Assembly: GCF_022548875.1 (NCBI RefSeq)
Contig: NZ_JAKZEW010000003.1
Coordinates: forward strand, 172,818 to 236,817
Origin: Glycomyces sp. L485
GTDB lineage: Bacteria; Actinomycetota; Actinomycetes; Mycobacteriales; Micromonosporaceae
DNA: 64,000 nucleotides
Direction of reading: 5' to 3'
Each line of letters begins with the position of its first letter. The stretch's first letter is position 1. The translations under genes were made by a program, and so were the position numbers. Positions 32,374-41,531 of the stretch are shown here, piece after piece. The notes under the pieces are model-generated. The model was not told the origin of the DNA. It was given only the letters and a program-made list of their open reading frames with translations, and made no database searches.

Positions 32374-34668
32374 CTAACGGTTGCGGCCCGCAGATTTCGA
32401 CGACTGCGGGGTGAAAGCGGGCTCGGCAGCGGCCAGGGCCCGGACGATGTCGGTCTGGCCGACCGGTTCGGCCGGAGGCAGGGTGGTGAGCGTGCAGGCC
32501 GGGAGCGTGCGCCCGTCGTGGAAGGGGCGGGCCGCGACGGTGAACGCGGGCAGGTGTTCGAGGTCGTGCTCGGAGAGGTTCGGGGCGGTGTGCCGGGCCA
32601 GCAGGCGCGAGTCTTCGGGGCTGGTCGCGAAGAACACTTTCGTCCTGGCGTTGGCGGAGACGGCGAACTGGAGGTCCCGGTCGAGCTGGGCCCAGTGCTG
32701 GTGGGCCAGGACCATGCCGAGGTGGAGGCCGCGAGCTTCGGCAAGCATGTCCTCGACGGCGTACGGGAGATTGAGGAAGTTCTGGAATTCGTCGAGGTAC
32801 AGGGTGGCGTCCCGGCGTTTCGCCTCGGGGAGGCGGGCGCGGGCGGTGGCCGCCTGCCAGACCTTCGCGGTCAACACCGACCCGAGCAGCCGTGCGGTGT
32901 CGTCACCGAGGACGCCCTTGGGAAGCCGCGCCAGTACGATCCCGTCCGAGTTGAGCGCGGCTTCGAGGTCGAAGGCGCGCTCGGGTGAGCCGATGGTGTC
33001 GCGCACGAACTCATGCCCGAGCAGCGCGCGAATGCGAGAGAGGACCGGCCCCGCGGCTTGGGACTGCACGGTCTGCGAGAGCTGGTCGAACCAGTTCCAG
33101 AACCCGCCGAGCACCATCGGGTCATCGATCGCGGCCACCAGCGGCGCCCGGTAGGCCTTATTGGTCAACAGACTCGGCAGATGCCGCAGCGCCGGGTCCC
33201 CGGCGACGAAGAGCGTGCGCAGCGAGTTCCTGAGAATGTCATCTGCCCTGGGACCCCAATGCCGCTCCCAGATACGGCGGCAGATGCCAGTGAAGTGGTC
33301 GATCACGACCTCGGAGTCCAGCCCGGCGAGCGGATCGATGCCTGGATGCGGGCCTCGCTGAGCAGGGTCGATGAGGACCAGCCGGTTCTTCGCAGTGGCC
33401 GGATCGAGACTTGCGACGACGTCATCGACGAGGTCGCCCTTGGGGTCGATGACGACCACCGGCCGGCGGGCGCGGACGTCGCCCATGATCAAGTGGTGCA
33501 GCAGCACCGACTTACCCGAGCCGGTCGGCCCGACCACATGCGTGTGGTGGCGGCCGTCGACGACGCTGATCGCCAGCCTGCGGCCGTCGGCGCCGACGCC
33601 GAGCGTCTTGGTGTTCCTGCCGCCGGAATTAGCGCCGACTGGCGCGGCGACGCTGCGGGCCCCGGCCCGCTCCAGCGCCGGAACGACCTCGTCCGAGGGC
33701 AGGTGCGCGAGCGCCCCGATCTCGGCGCAGGTCAAAACAATCGCACTGTCGGGTGCCCAGGTGTTGCACCACGCGGCGCTGCTGGAGGAGGGGCGGCGGC
33801 GGATGCCCGTGGCCCCGGTGAGCGCGCTGGCCGCGCCGCCGAGCCGGGCGGCGTGCGATTCGGCCGCTTGCGTCTTGACGTCGTCGGGGCCGGTGACGGC
33901 CCAGCGGACGCCGGTCGCCCACAGTAGCCCGCCGATCCGATCGGCGGCGGTACGGCGGTGGCGCGCCACCGTGGTCGGCTCGCGGACGGATCCGGTGGTC
34001 TTCGGTCCGCCGAGTCCGAACAGGTCCAGGACCTCGTCCAGCAGCCCGGTCCGGTGGTGGTGCGCGCCGTCGGCGGTGCGCCGCAGGGTGCGCACTTCCC
34101 GCGGAGAGGCGGGGCGGGCCGCGATCTGGACGATGGCGACCGTATTCCGTCGTCCGGAGAGCCCGGCGGCGATGAGACCCCGGACCCGGTCTACTGGCGC
34201 GTCTGTCGCGACCGGAGTGTCGGCGAAGCCCGACCAGACCAGGCGTCCACCGGGCCGGTGCTCGCCCTCGGGTAGCGGCGGCTCGGCGTCGGCGACGGTG
34301 CAGCGCGCCCCGGGCCATGCGGCCTGGACCGCATCGGCAGCGATTCCGGCGCTGAGAGATGAGGGCAGCCACAGCCGGACCGTCATCGCGCCCGTGCTGA
34401 AGCGGTATTCGAAGACCACGTGCGGCTGGCCGCGCCAGAACCGCTGCCACGGGGAGCGGCTGATCGCCCCCAGATGTGCCCACAGCGCCTCGGCCCCACG
34501 GGGATCGACCTCCGGTGGGGCGGCGATATGTACATACTGAGATCCCGGAGTCCAGGTCCGTGCGTCGCGCCGATGCAGGATAAGGCGGATAGTGCCGACC
34601 GCGATGAGGCCGAGGCCGGCGGTGAGTATGATCCAGGCCGAAGGCAGTGCCAGCAGTGAGTCCATCAT
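32374..34668 (-). CDS. VirD4/TraG-like type IV coupling protein
   Basis: 764 residues. A TM helix lies at the N-terminus (WIILTAGLGLIAVGTIRLIL). Walker A is GPTGSGKSVLLHHLI (about residues 376-390), Walker B is ATLYLDEFQNFLN, and the RecA-like ATPase tail has HLGMVLAHQHWAQL. It should bring the relaxed DNA complex to the secretion channel and power its export. The ATG at 34668 overlaps the stop of the M23 gene, and AGGAG precedes it. It shows no relaxase domain. Confidence 0.9.
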   Translation of the reverse strand: MMDSLLALPSAWIILTAGLGLIAVGTIRLILHRRDARTWTPGSQYVHIAAPPEVDPRGAEALWAHLGAISRSPWQRFWRGQPHVVFEYRFSTGAMTVRLWLPSSLSAGIAADAVQAAWPGARCTVADAEPPLPEGEHRPGGRLVWSGFADTPVATDAPVDRVRGLIAAGLSGRRNTVAIVQIAARPASPREVRTLRRTADGAHHHRTGLLDEVLDLFGLGGPKTTGSVREPTTVARHRRTAADRIGGLLWATGVRWAVTGPDDVKTQAAESHAARLGGAASALTGATGIRRRPSSSSAAWCNTWAPDSAIVLTCAEIGALAHLPSDEVVPALERAGARSVAAPVGANSGGRNTKTLGVGADGRRLAISVVDGRHHTHVVGPTGSGKSVLLHHLIMGDVRARRPVVVIDPKGDLVDDVVASLDPATAKNRLVLIDPAQRGPHPGIDPLAGLDSEVVIDHFTGICRRIWERHWGPRADDILRNSLRTLFVAGDPALRHLPSLLTNKAYRAPLVAAIDDPMVLGGFWNWFDQLSQTVQSQAAGPVLSRIRALLGHEFVRDTIGSPERAFDLEAALNSDGIVLARLPKGVLGDDTARLLGSVLTAKVWQAATARARLPEAKRRDATLYLDEFQNFLNLPYAVEDMLAEARGLHLGMVLAHQHWAQLDRDLQFAVSANARTKVFFATSPEDSRLLARHTAPNLSEHDLEHLPAFTVAARPFHDGRTLPACTLTTLPPAEPVGQTDIVRALAAAEPAFTPQSSKSAGRNR

Positions 34669-35777
34669 GGATACTCCTGGAGGGTCACGCCGCGCGCGGC
34701 CATGAAGTCGAGGGGTGGAGTTGCCGAGGATTCCGAAGGATTTTCGGCACGGTTGTGGCTCTCGAAGTGCAGGTGAGGGCCGGAGGAGCGCCCGGAGGAG
34801 CCGACTTCGCCGATGACCTGTCCGGCCGCGACCGCGTCGCCCACCGTTACATCGGGCTCGGACAACAGGTGACAGTAGCGGGTGAGCGTGCCGTCAGGGT
34901 GGGCGATCTCGACATACCAACCGCAGCCGCGGACCTCGGGTGAGCCGTCCACATAGCAGGAGTAGGGCTCGCCGGAGGCGGTGTAGGCATTGCAGCGGAC
35001 CTTCACCACTACGCCGGATCCCGCCGCGAGAATCGGTGTGCCCTTCGTGCCAGGAAAGTCGACACCATCGTGGCCGGGCCTCTCAGCAGTTCTGAATCCC
35101 GAGGTGACGACGTGGCCGGGAAGCGGATGCGTCCAACCCTCGGCCGAGATGACCGATCCTGCCGCGCGGTCGCAGTCGATGCGGGCGGTGACGCCCTCGA
35201 CAATCGCGGTGGCGGTCTCCTCGTGCTTGGCGTAGGCGTCGGGGAACGCCGAAATCTGCACGAGTTGGGCGGCCTCGGTCAGCGGGCGGGTCTCCCAGTC
35301 GTCGACGTCGACGAGGGCATTGTAGAACTTCGCGGCGGCTGTGGCGGGGTCCATGAGTTCGTCGACGCTGCCCCAGCCGGAGGCGGGGCGCTGCTGGAAC
35401 AGACCGAGTGAGTCGTGGTCGTAGCCGGTGCCGTCGTTCGGGAGCTCCAGTGAGGCGGGGTGGTTGGGGTTAGCAAGGTTGCGCAGTCCGGATTCCTGCA
35501 TGGCGGTCGCGGTCGCGATGACGACGGCCCGCTCGGACAGCCCGAGGTCGGCACCGGTGACGTAGATGGTGACCGCATGCGCAATCTGAGTTTGGCCGTA
35601 GGCGGCGAAATCGCGTTCGAGGTCGGCCGCAACGGTGACGGCGTCGACGGAGCACCCGGCGAACCATCCGAACCCGAACCACGAGGTCAGGGTCTGGGCT
35701 GCGGCGCCAACGACGCCGACCGCGCAGCAGCACACGGTGATGACCACGGCGACGAGACATGAGGCGATTCGGCGCAT
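34665..35777 (-). CDS. secreted lytic protein: lysozyme-like plus M23 peptidase
   Basis: 370 residues from the ATG at 35777, which follows the VirB4-like stop by five bases; a GTG at 35825 would add 16 basic residues. A signal/anchor helix (CLVAVVITVCCCAVGVVGAAA) precedes a lysozyme-like domain (ATAMQESGLRN with the catalytic Glu, LGLFQQRPASGWG). A LytM/M23 domain follows with HDGVDFP, the HPDG and CHLLS segment and HLHFE zinc/catalytic residues. Such VirB1-like enzymes locally open peptidoglycan so the secretion channel can be built through the thick wall. Confidence 0.9.
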   Translation of the reverse strand: MRRIASCLVAVVITVCCCAVGVVGAAAQTLTSWFGFGWFAGCSVDAVTVAADLERDFAAYGQTQIAHAVTIYVTGADLGLSERAVVIATATAMQESGLRNLANPNHPASLELPNDGTGYDHDSLGLFQQRPASGWGSVDELMDPATAAAKFYNALVDVDDWETRPLTEAAQLVQISAFPDAYAKHEETATAIVEGVTARIDCDRAAGSVISAEGWTHPLPGHVVTSGFRTAERPGHDGVDFPGTKGTPILAAGSGVVVKVRCNAYTASGEPYSCYVDGSPEVRGCGWYVEIAHPDGTLTRYCHLLSEPDVTVGDAVAAGQVIGEVGSSGRSSGPHLHFESHNRAENPSESSATPPLDFMAARGVTLQEYP

Positions 35778-35782
35778 CGACC

Positions 35783-37540
35783 TCACCACTGCTCGCCGTC
35801 GAGCGCTTCGAGACCGGTCAGGCACAACCGGTGCTCCTCGGGCGCGGCGATGGTGGAGAACGCCACCCGTGTCTGTCCTGCCAACAACAAGGCATCGCCC
35901 CTGCGGGCGGTGGCGAGCAGGTCGGCCTCGGTGTCGGTGAGCGCGAACGCGCTCGCCACCGCCTGAATCGACTGCGGTGCCTGCCGCAGCAGCACTTGCG
36001 TTGCCGCGTTCGCGATGACGGTGTGCCCCAGCGAGGTTGACAGCAAGTCGTCAGCGTCCTGGGTGATGACCATCAACCCCGCGTTGCGTTTGCGGGCCGA
36101 CTTTGCCAATCTCGACAAGAACGCCGCGCCCGCGCCGTCGCGTAGCAGCAGCCACGCCTCGTCCACCGCCACGAGCCGCCGGACGCCGTCGGTGCGCAGT
36201 GAGCGCCAGATCGCGTCGAGGACGACGAGCGTGGTGACCGCCGCCATCTCCTCGGGGACTGAGGAGAGGTCGAAGACGTGCAGGCTCCCGGACCCGGCGG
36301 TGGCAGGATGCTCGGTGTGCCCGGCGAGCAGGCTCGACAAGCCGCCGCCGGTCACGAAGGGGGCGAGGCGAGCGGCCAGACTCCGGCCGGTCTCGGAGGA
36401 CTCGGCCAGCAGGGCGGACACGTCGGGCATCGTGGGGGGCTTGCGCCGCCACGTCGCGGGGTCGTCGCTGATTCCGCAGGCGGCATAGGCGGCACCGACC
36501 GCCGCGTCCACCGCCGCCGCTTCGGTACTCGACAGCGCCTCGCCGAGCGCGGTTTCGATGACGGTGGCGCAGAAGAGCTTGCGGCGCGTCAGGTCCTCCG
36601 GGCTCGCCTGGGTCGGGAGTGCGAGGGGGTTGATCGGCTCGCCGGCCGCGCCGGGCGTGGTGACCGTGCCGCCGACCGCTCCTGCGAGGGCCCGGTACTC
36701 GCCCTCGGGGTCGATCACGGTGACCGATGTGCCCTGGTAGAGCTCGCGCAGCAGCGTGGTCTTGGCGAAGTACGACTTGCCCGCGCCGCTGCGGGCGACG
36801 ATGACGGAGTTGTAGTTGTGCTCACCCCACCGGTCCCACAGCACGGGCGCGCCGCTGATCGCGTTGAGCCCGTAGAGGACCGCCCGGTCGCCGACCGGTC
36901 CGGGCACGTCCGGGGATCCGAACGGGAAGCTCGCGGCGGCGGTGTCGGTGTCGACCGTACGGCGCGCCCCGAGCGCATCGATCCCGACTGGGACGGTGGA
37001 GGTCAGGCCCTGGAGCGGCCGGTATGTCGCCGGGCGCAGGTCGCACATCATCGCTGCCGCCGTCGCCCGCAGCCGCGCGCACGATCGGTCCAGTGCTTCT
37101 GGTGTGGGGGCGTGCACGGTGACGTACACGCTCATGGCGTGCAACCGGGTGTCGCCGCGCGCGATCCGGGCGGCGAGTCCGGCCGCGTCTTGGGCAGCGG
37201 CGTCGAGCTGGGGATCGTCGAGCCGGTCTTTCGCGGCCACATACCGCTGCGTCGATTCCATCCGGGCCCGCTGCTTGCGCAGCCGCGCGGCGGCGATCTC
37301 GGCCGGGACACCGTCGAGGTGCATGGTGACTTCGAGCCGCGTGGCCTGGTCGATGAAGGGCTCGGCCCAGGCGTAGGACACCATGCCGGGCCAGCCGACC
37401 AGGATGAGCGTGGCCGCCCACCCGTCGCCGGTCTGCACGCGGCGCGCCTCCGGCACCAGCGCGTCCGGCCACAACTCGACCGAGGCGTCGAAGGACTCAC
37501 CGCCGCCCCACAAGCCGCGCAGCCATGCCATGCCGCTCAT
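35783..37540 (-). CDS. VirB4/TraC-like conjugation ATPase
   Basis: 585 residues from the ATG at 37540, which overlaps the upstream stop (ATGA). Walker A is ARSGAGKSYFAKT (about residues 248-260), with a following IDPEGEYRALAGAVGG; Walker B is RRLVAVDEAWLLL and the C-terminal QDADDL / VIANAATQVLLRQ blocks are typical of VirB4. It energises assembly of the type IV secretion channel at the membrane. Its N-terminal third is the variable domain (WAEPFIDQATRLEVTM). Confidence 0.9.
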   Translation of the reverse strand: MSGMAWLRGLWGGGESFDASVELWPDALVPEARRVQTGDGWAATLILVGWPGMVSYAWAEPFIDQATRLEVTMHLDGVPAEIAAARLRKQRARMESTQRYVAAKDRLDDPQLDAAAQDAAGLAARIARGDTRLHAMSVYVTVHAPTPEALDRSCARLRATAAAMMCDLRPATYRPLQGLTSTVPVGIDALGARRTVDTDTAAASFPFGSPDVPGPVGDRAVLYGLNAISGAPVLWDRWGEHNYNSVIVARSGAGKSYFAKTTLLRELYQGTSVTVIDPEGEYRALAGAVGGTVTTPGAAGEPINPLALPTQASPEDLTRRKLFCATVIETALGEALSSTEAAAVDAAVGAAYAACGISDDPATWRRKPPTMPDVSALLAESSETGRSLAARLAPFVTGGGLSSLLAGHTEHPATAGSGSLHVFDLSSVPEEMAAVTTLVVLDAIWRSLRTDGVRRLVAVDEAWLLLRDGAGAAFLSRLAKSARKRNAGLMVITQDADDLLSTSLGHTVIANAATQVLLRQAPQSIQAVASAFALTDTEADLLATARRGDALLLAGQTRVAFSTIAAPEEHRLCLTGLEALDGEQW

Positions 37541-38400
37541 GCGATCCGCCTCCCCGGCGTGCCGAACGGATCGACCCCGGCGCGAACCCGCTCGCACAGC
37601 CCGGCCCGATCGAGCAACGTCCAATCCGCGCCGATCGCGGCGGCGAAGTCACCTACTGCACCTGCTGCGCGGTCGGCCGTCTCGGCGCTCTTCGCGGTCA
37701 CCACGACGGTGATCTGCCGATCGAGCAATCCCTGGGTCCGCACCAGGCCGGCCAGCCAGGCGGCATGTGTCCGGGCCGAGGCCGCTACCGCCGGGTTGGT
37801 GTGCGCGGCGGCGTGGTCGTCGAGCGCCGCGACGTAGCCTGAAAGGTCGACCGGTCGCGTGGCGACGACGATCTGCAAGTGGGCGTCGAGGCCGTAACAC
37901 AGCCGGGCGAGCGCGGCGACCATGCTCGTCTGCTCGCCCGGCCCCAGCAGGTCGAAGTTCACGCTCCGCACATCGACCGCCCGCGCGAACCCGACCGCCC
38001 CGAGATCGATCAAGCCATCTGCGGCCACTTCGCGGACCGGGCCGGTGAGCACCCCCGCAGGCGGGACTGGTTTGCCGCGCCGTTCCATCCGCAGCGAGGC
38101 CGCCTCGCCCCGCCCGGCGGCGAGCGGCGTCCGGGGCATGGTGACCGCTGCGGCGATGAGCCGGTCGAGCCCGACCCCGTCCACGCGGCCGATCGCCACC
38201 ACCGCGCACAGCGCCACCGGCACCAATGCCAAGGGCATGATCAGTTCCGGCGGCACGGTCGTCTTGAGCGATTGCCAGATCAGACCCGCCGCGAGGCCGG
38301 AGGGGGCGAGCATGAGCAGCTGCCGCACCGTCAGTCCGAACAGGACTCGGTCTTGGATGTCGATGTCGGCCGGGACTGGAACCGGCGCGGGAGTGTTCAC
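37537..38400 (-). CDS. PrgI/VirB3-like conjugation membrane protein
   Basis: 287 residues. The start VPADIDIQDRVLFGLTVRQLL and two adjacent TM helices (about 25-72) are the PrgI-type (VirB3 relative) signature of Gram-positive type IV systems. A cytoplasmic domain of about 200 residues follows (VDVRSVNFDLLGPGEQTSM, then LQIVVATRPVDL), similar to the N-terminal domain that is fused to VirB4 in some systems. It overlaps the VirB4-like gene by four bases and probably anchors that ATPase to the membrane. Confidence 0.82.
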   Translation of the reverse strand: MNTPAPVPVPADIDIQDRVLFGLTVRQLLMLAPSGLAAGLIWQSLKTTVPPELIMPLALVPVALCAVVAIGRVDGVGLDRLIAAAVTMPRTPLAAGRGEAASLRMERRGKPVPPAGVLTGPVREVAADGLIDLGAVGFARAVDVRSVNFDLLGPGEQTSMVAALARLCYGLDAHLQIVVATRPVDLSGYVAALDDHAAAHTNPAVAASARTHAAWLAGLVRTQGLLDRQITVVVTAKSAETADRAAGAVGDFAAAIGADWTLLDRAGLCERVRAGVDPFGTPGRRIA

Positions 38401-39887
38401 GGTCGCCTCCTCGAAGGGTCAGCATTGGTGGACGGCTCGGCGTCGATGACCACCGGTGTGCCGGTCCCGACGCGGCGACTCGGGCTCGGGTGTGGCGGGG
38501 CCGGCTCCGGGGGAATGGTCGTGACACGGTGACGGCGGCGCAGCCGCTCCCACCGCGACGGCTCCGAAGGTGCCCGGGAGGTCGTAGCGGGCCGCTTGTC
38601 GTGGACGGGGGCGATGGTCTCCGTCGGCGGCGCTTTCGGCTGCTGCGGCGGCCGATCCGGAGTCGCCCCGGTCTGCCAAGGCCGCACCGAGGGCGCTTCC
38701 AGCTCGTGCCGCTGCGGACCGGACGGCAGCTGCTCACTGCTCGCCGGATTCTGGTGCGGGCGGCGCGGCGGGTTTTCGGCGTTCTCCCCGGCAGCCAGCG
38801 GCGGACCACCGAGAGCGGGCTGAGCCGGATCGACCGGTGCCGGACGAGGTTGCGGGCGCGGCCGGGGACCCGGAGGGCGGGGAGTCGGTCCAGATCCGGG
38901 CGGCGTCGGAGGTCGCGGTCCCGGTGGCGGAGGCGGTGCGGGCGAGACGTTCTGCTGCTGCACGGCTCGACGGTTCCGGAAGCGGCCCAGCGCGAAGGCG
39001 GCGAGCTTCCCGACCGGATTCAACTTGAACAGGGCGATGCCCACGGCCGAGCCGACGACCGCTTTCGCCATCCTGGAGCCGGGCAGGCGCAGCGGTGAGC
39101 CCTTCGCCCAGACGAACAGGTCCTTGTGGAGTCGCCAGGCCACCCAGGTGAGCACCAGCATGTAGAACGGGCGCAACGAATAAGTGAGCAGGACTTCGAC
39201 GTCGTCGAGGTCGGTGTAGATGTTCATCCACACCCAGATCAGCGCCGCCTGCCCGACCGAGGAGAAGAAGCAGGCCCACAGCATCCGCCACCACATCCAC
39301 GCCAGGCCCTCGGTGAACGGCAGCGCGTGCGTCGCCAGCGCGATCGGCGCGAAGACGGCGACGACGAACCACGCCATGTTCCGCGTGAGCATGCACAGCC
39401 ACAGCACGAACGCAGCAATCTGCTGCACGACCGCGACCCCGAAGTCAAGACCCGAAGGCGCATCATGTGAGGCGACCTTGAGCATGTCAAGGAAGTCGCC
39501 CCCGGCCAAGGAATCACCCATGGCTTCCCCGAGGGTGAAGGCAGCGGTGATCTCGATGTTGAAGTCCTGGACGAGCCAGATGATGTTGGGCGCGAAGTAG
39601 GCAAGCATGAACCCGGCGATCAGGCGCGGGACGATCTCGCGGGCCGAGTAGCGCTCCTGAAGGCTCTCGGAGGTCATCACCACCACTGCGCCGATGCACA
39701 CCGCCAGGCCGTAGGTCCCCATCACCAGCAGCCGGAATGAGGACGACAAGGGTGTGGCGATCGCGGGGAAGACCGGGTTGAGCGCCACCAGCGACAGCGC
39801 CACCATCGCCTCGACCAGGTCCAGACTCGTGTCGCGCAGTTCGTCGAACGCCCACTGCTTCGCGGAATCCCAGATACCGGCGGCCAT
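38397..39887 (-). CDS. VirB6/TrbL-like polytopic channel protein
   Basis: 496 residues from the ATG at 39887; the upstream open frame is noise. Seven or so hydrophobic helices (about 20-310), including a long Trp-rich pair (FTEGLAWMWWRMLWACFF), form the expected VirB6/TrbL core. The last ~180 residues are Pro/Arg-rich and disordered (PPPPPGPRPPTPPGSG). It should be the central inner channel subunit. It sits between pilin-like and PrgI-like genes with overlapping starts and stops. Confidence 0.82.
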   Translation of the reverse strand: MAAGIWDSAKQWAFDELRDTSLDLVEAMVALSLVALNPVFPAIATPLSSSFRLLVMGTYGLAVCIGAVVVMTSESLQERYSAREIVPRLIAGFMLAYFAPNIIWLVQDFNIEITAAFTLGEAMGDSLAGGDFLDMLKVASHDAPSGLDFGVAVVQQIAAFVLWLCMLTRNMAWFVVAVFAPIALATHALPFTEGLAWMWWRMLWACFFSSVGQAALIWVWMNIYTDLDDVEVLLTYSLRPFYMLVLTWVAWRLHKDLFVWAKGSPLRLPGSRMAKAVVGSAVGIALFKLNPVGKLAAFALGRFRNRRAVQQQNVSPAPPPPPGPRPPTPPGSGPTPRPPGPRPRPQPRPAPVDPAQPALGGPPLAAGENAENPPRRPHQNPASSEQLPSGPQRHELEAPSVRPWQTGATPDRPPQQPKAPPTETIAPVHDKRPATTSRAPSEPSRWERLRRRHRVTTIPPEPAPPHPSPSRRVGTGTPVVIDAEPSTNADPSRRRP

Positions 39888-40288
39888 CAGTCGTCCACGT
39901 AGGCGTGGGTGCCGACCATGTATTCGAGGATCTCGATCAGCACCGGAGCGAACAGCACCAGACCGAGCCCCACCGCCGCCGCCCGGAGCGCCGACTTGGC
40001 CTTCTCGGTCTGTGCCGGATCGGACGAGGCCATGTACCTGATCCCGGCGATCGTCGCCATGATGACCGCGAACAGCCCCGCCAGCCCCATGATCCAGTTG
40101 CGGATCCGGTTGAGCATCGACGTCACTGTCTCGGTCGTCGTCTGCGCCAACGCTGGGGCCGCGTCGACCGCGACCAGTCCGGCGACGAGCGCGCCGGCCA
40201 GGGCGAGCCGCGCGCCCCACACGGTCGCAGGGCGAGCGGCGAAGCGGCGCCAGCGGCCCGGCCTCGTCTCGGTGGCAGCAGGTTCCAC
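39887..40288 (-). CDS. VirB2/TrbC-like pilin subunit
   Basis: 133 residues. A signal helix (LALAGALVAGLVAVDAAPALAQ, cleavage near ALAQ), then two TM helices (about 63-85 and 103-123) around a short loop with a conserved KAKSALRAAAVG segment. This is the layout of TrbC/VirB2-type subunits in Gram-positive conjugation systems. It is the first gene of the leftward conjugation operon and lies downstream of iteron array C. Confidence 0.82.
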   Translation of the reverse strand: MEPAATETRPGRWRRFAARPATVWGARLALAGALVAGLVAVDAAPALAQTTTETVTSMLNRIRNWIMGLAGLFAVIMATIAGIRYMASSDPAQTEKAKSALRAAAVGLGLVLFAPVLIEILEYMVGTHAYVDD

Positions 40289-40469
40289 AGCGCACCTCCC
40301 AGAAAGTCCTGGAAGGGGTCCCGGTCAGGGATCGGCCGGGACCCCGGACCCGTGCGCGGGACGGCGAAGACGCCATCACCTCCTCAGTCGTGCGAGTGAA
40401 CGGTTCGACTGGAAGCAGCCCCGCGCAGCGGGCCCGAACCGCCGCACCTCGCGGCGGTTCACTCCAAAA

Positions 40470-40640
40470 CCGCCGCTTGTGACCGGCGAAGAGAGCGCTG
40501 TGAACGACCGGGCGCGGTCACGAGTGATCACACGCGACTCCGTCCCGTGGGCCGATGCCATACGACTGAGACGGCTGTGACCGCCGAATTTCTCGGCCGT
40601 GACCGTCGGTGAACGCCTGTGAATGGCCGTGCCCGGGCAC
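40470..40640. repeat. iteron array C between divergent conjugation and cargo genes
   Basis: TGTGA-type cores lie at 40478 and 40499. An inverted pair TCACG/TGATCACA is at 40518-40532, another TGTGA is at 40576, and a phased run CGTGA, GGTGA, TGTGA, CGTGC starts at 40598, 40608, 40618 and 40628 (exact 10-bp steps). It fills the 412-base gap between the VirB2-like start (40288) and the sigma-like start (40701), so it can govern both directions. Confidence 0.75.
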
Positions 40641-40700
40641 AGCGTGGCGCGATGGAGTTCCCTCGCTCTACGGCGAACGCGAATTAAGGGAGGTACGGCC

Positions 40701-41393
40701 ATGCTGCCGCTCAATCTCATCGAGGCCCATTTTCTCGGCATCGAGGGGCCGATGCCCCTCCGCGACCACCACGGCCCGGGAACGCCGGACTCGGCGACTG
40801 CGCCTCGGCGGTTCCGCCGGTGGCTCCTCGACGACACCGCCCCGCTTCCCGTCCGCGATCAAGTCTGGGCGGAACTGATCCTCAATGTCCGCGAGGCCGA
40901 CGACGCGGAACAGCTGAACCTGGTCCTACTCGGGCTCGCAGTCCCCGGCCTGCGACGGGCCGTCAACCGCGCCAAGCTCCAGAGCCCTGGAACGGAACGC
41001 GCCGACCTCGAAGCCGAGGCGATCAGCGGGTTCCTCGCTGCGATCGGCACGGTCGATTTCACTCGCCGTGCCATCTGCTCGCAGCTGTGCCAAGCAGCCC
41101 ACACCGCTGCCCGTGCCCTCGGCCGCTCGAACAGGCGACAGCGCCACGAACCCGAAGAAGCACTTCTTCTCGAAGAGCCTGAGCACCTGGGAGTCGGCCA
41201 CGTCGACCTCGTGCTCGCCAACGCCGTCACCGCCGGCGTCATCGACCACGCCGAGGCTCAACTGATCGGCGCCACCCGACTTGACGGCGAATACCTGACC
41301 GCGATCGCCACGAGGACCGGCGACACCTCCCTCGCGGTCGGACTCCAACGCCGCCGAGCCGAACAACGCCTAACTGCCTGGCTGTCGGCGTGA
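40701..41393 (+). CDS. sigma-factor-like / helix-turn-helix protein
   Basis: 230 residues from the ATG at 40701 with AAGGGAGGT upstream. A helical first half (RADLEAEAISGFLAAIGTVDF, then ICSQLCQAAHTAARAL) resembles sigma region 2, and the end (IDHAEAQLIGATRLDGEYLT, then a turn and LQRRRAEQRLTAWL) resembles sigma-70 region 4. It may direct transcription of element genes or act as a phage-like activator. It is the first rightward gene after iteron array C and so is a candidate to bind there. Family by pattern only. Confidence 0.55.
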   Translation: MLPLNLIEAHFLGIEGPMPLRDHHGPGTPDSATAPRRFRRWLLDDTAPLPVRDQVWAELILNVREADDAEQLNLVLLGLAVPGLRRAVNRAKLQSPGTERADLEAEAISGFLAAIGTVDFTRRAICSQLCQAAHTAARALGRSNRRQRHEPEEALLLEEPEHLGVGHVDLVLANAVTAGVIDHAEAQLIGATRLDGEYLTAIATRTGDTSLAVGLQRRRAEQRLTAWLSA

Positions 41394-41531
41394 ACATGAG
41401 CGCTGATCTCGGCGGAGTCCGTTCCGACAAGGGGGTTGGCGGTATTGCGGGCCTGCAAGCGTTCCATTACCGTGGACCGGGCAGCTCGAACCCCGAAGAG
41501 CTGCTTCAGAATTACGACTGGCGGAGGTGGC

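Noticed and set aside
36278..37837. Long rightward open frames opposite the conjugation genes.
   Set aside because: They are mirror frames of high-GC codons, low-complexity Arg/Gly/Pro/Ala products without domains, opposite genes with clear ATPase motifs.
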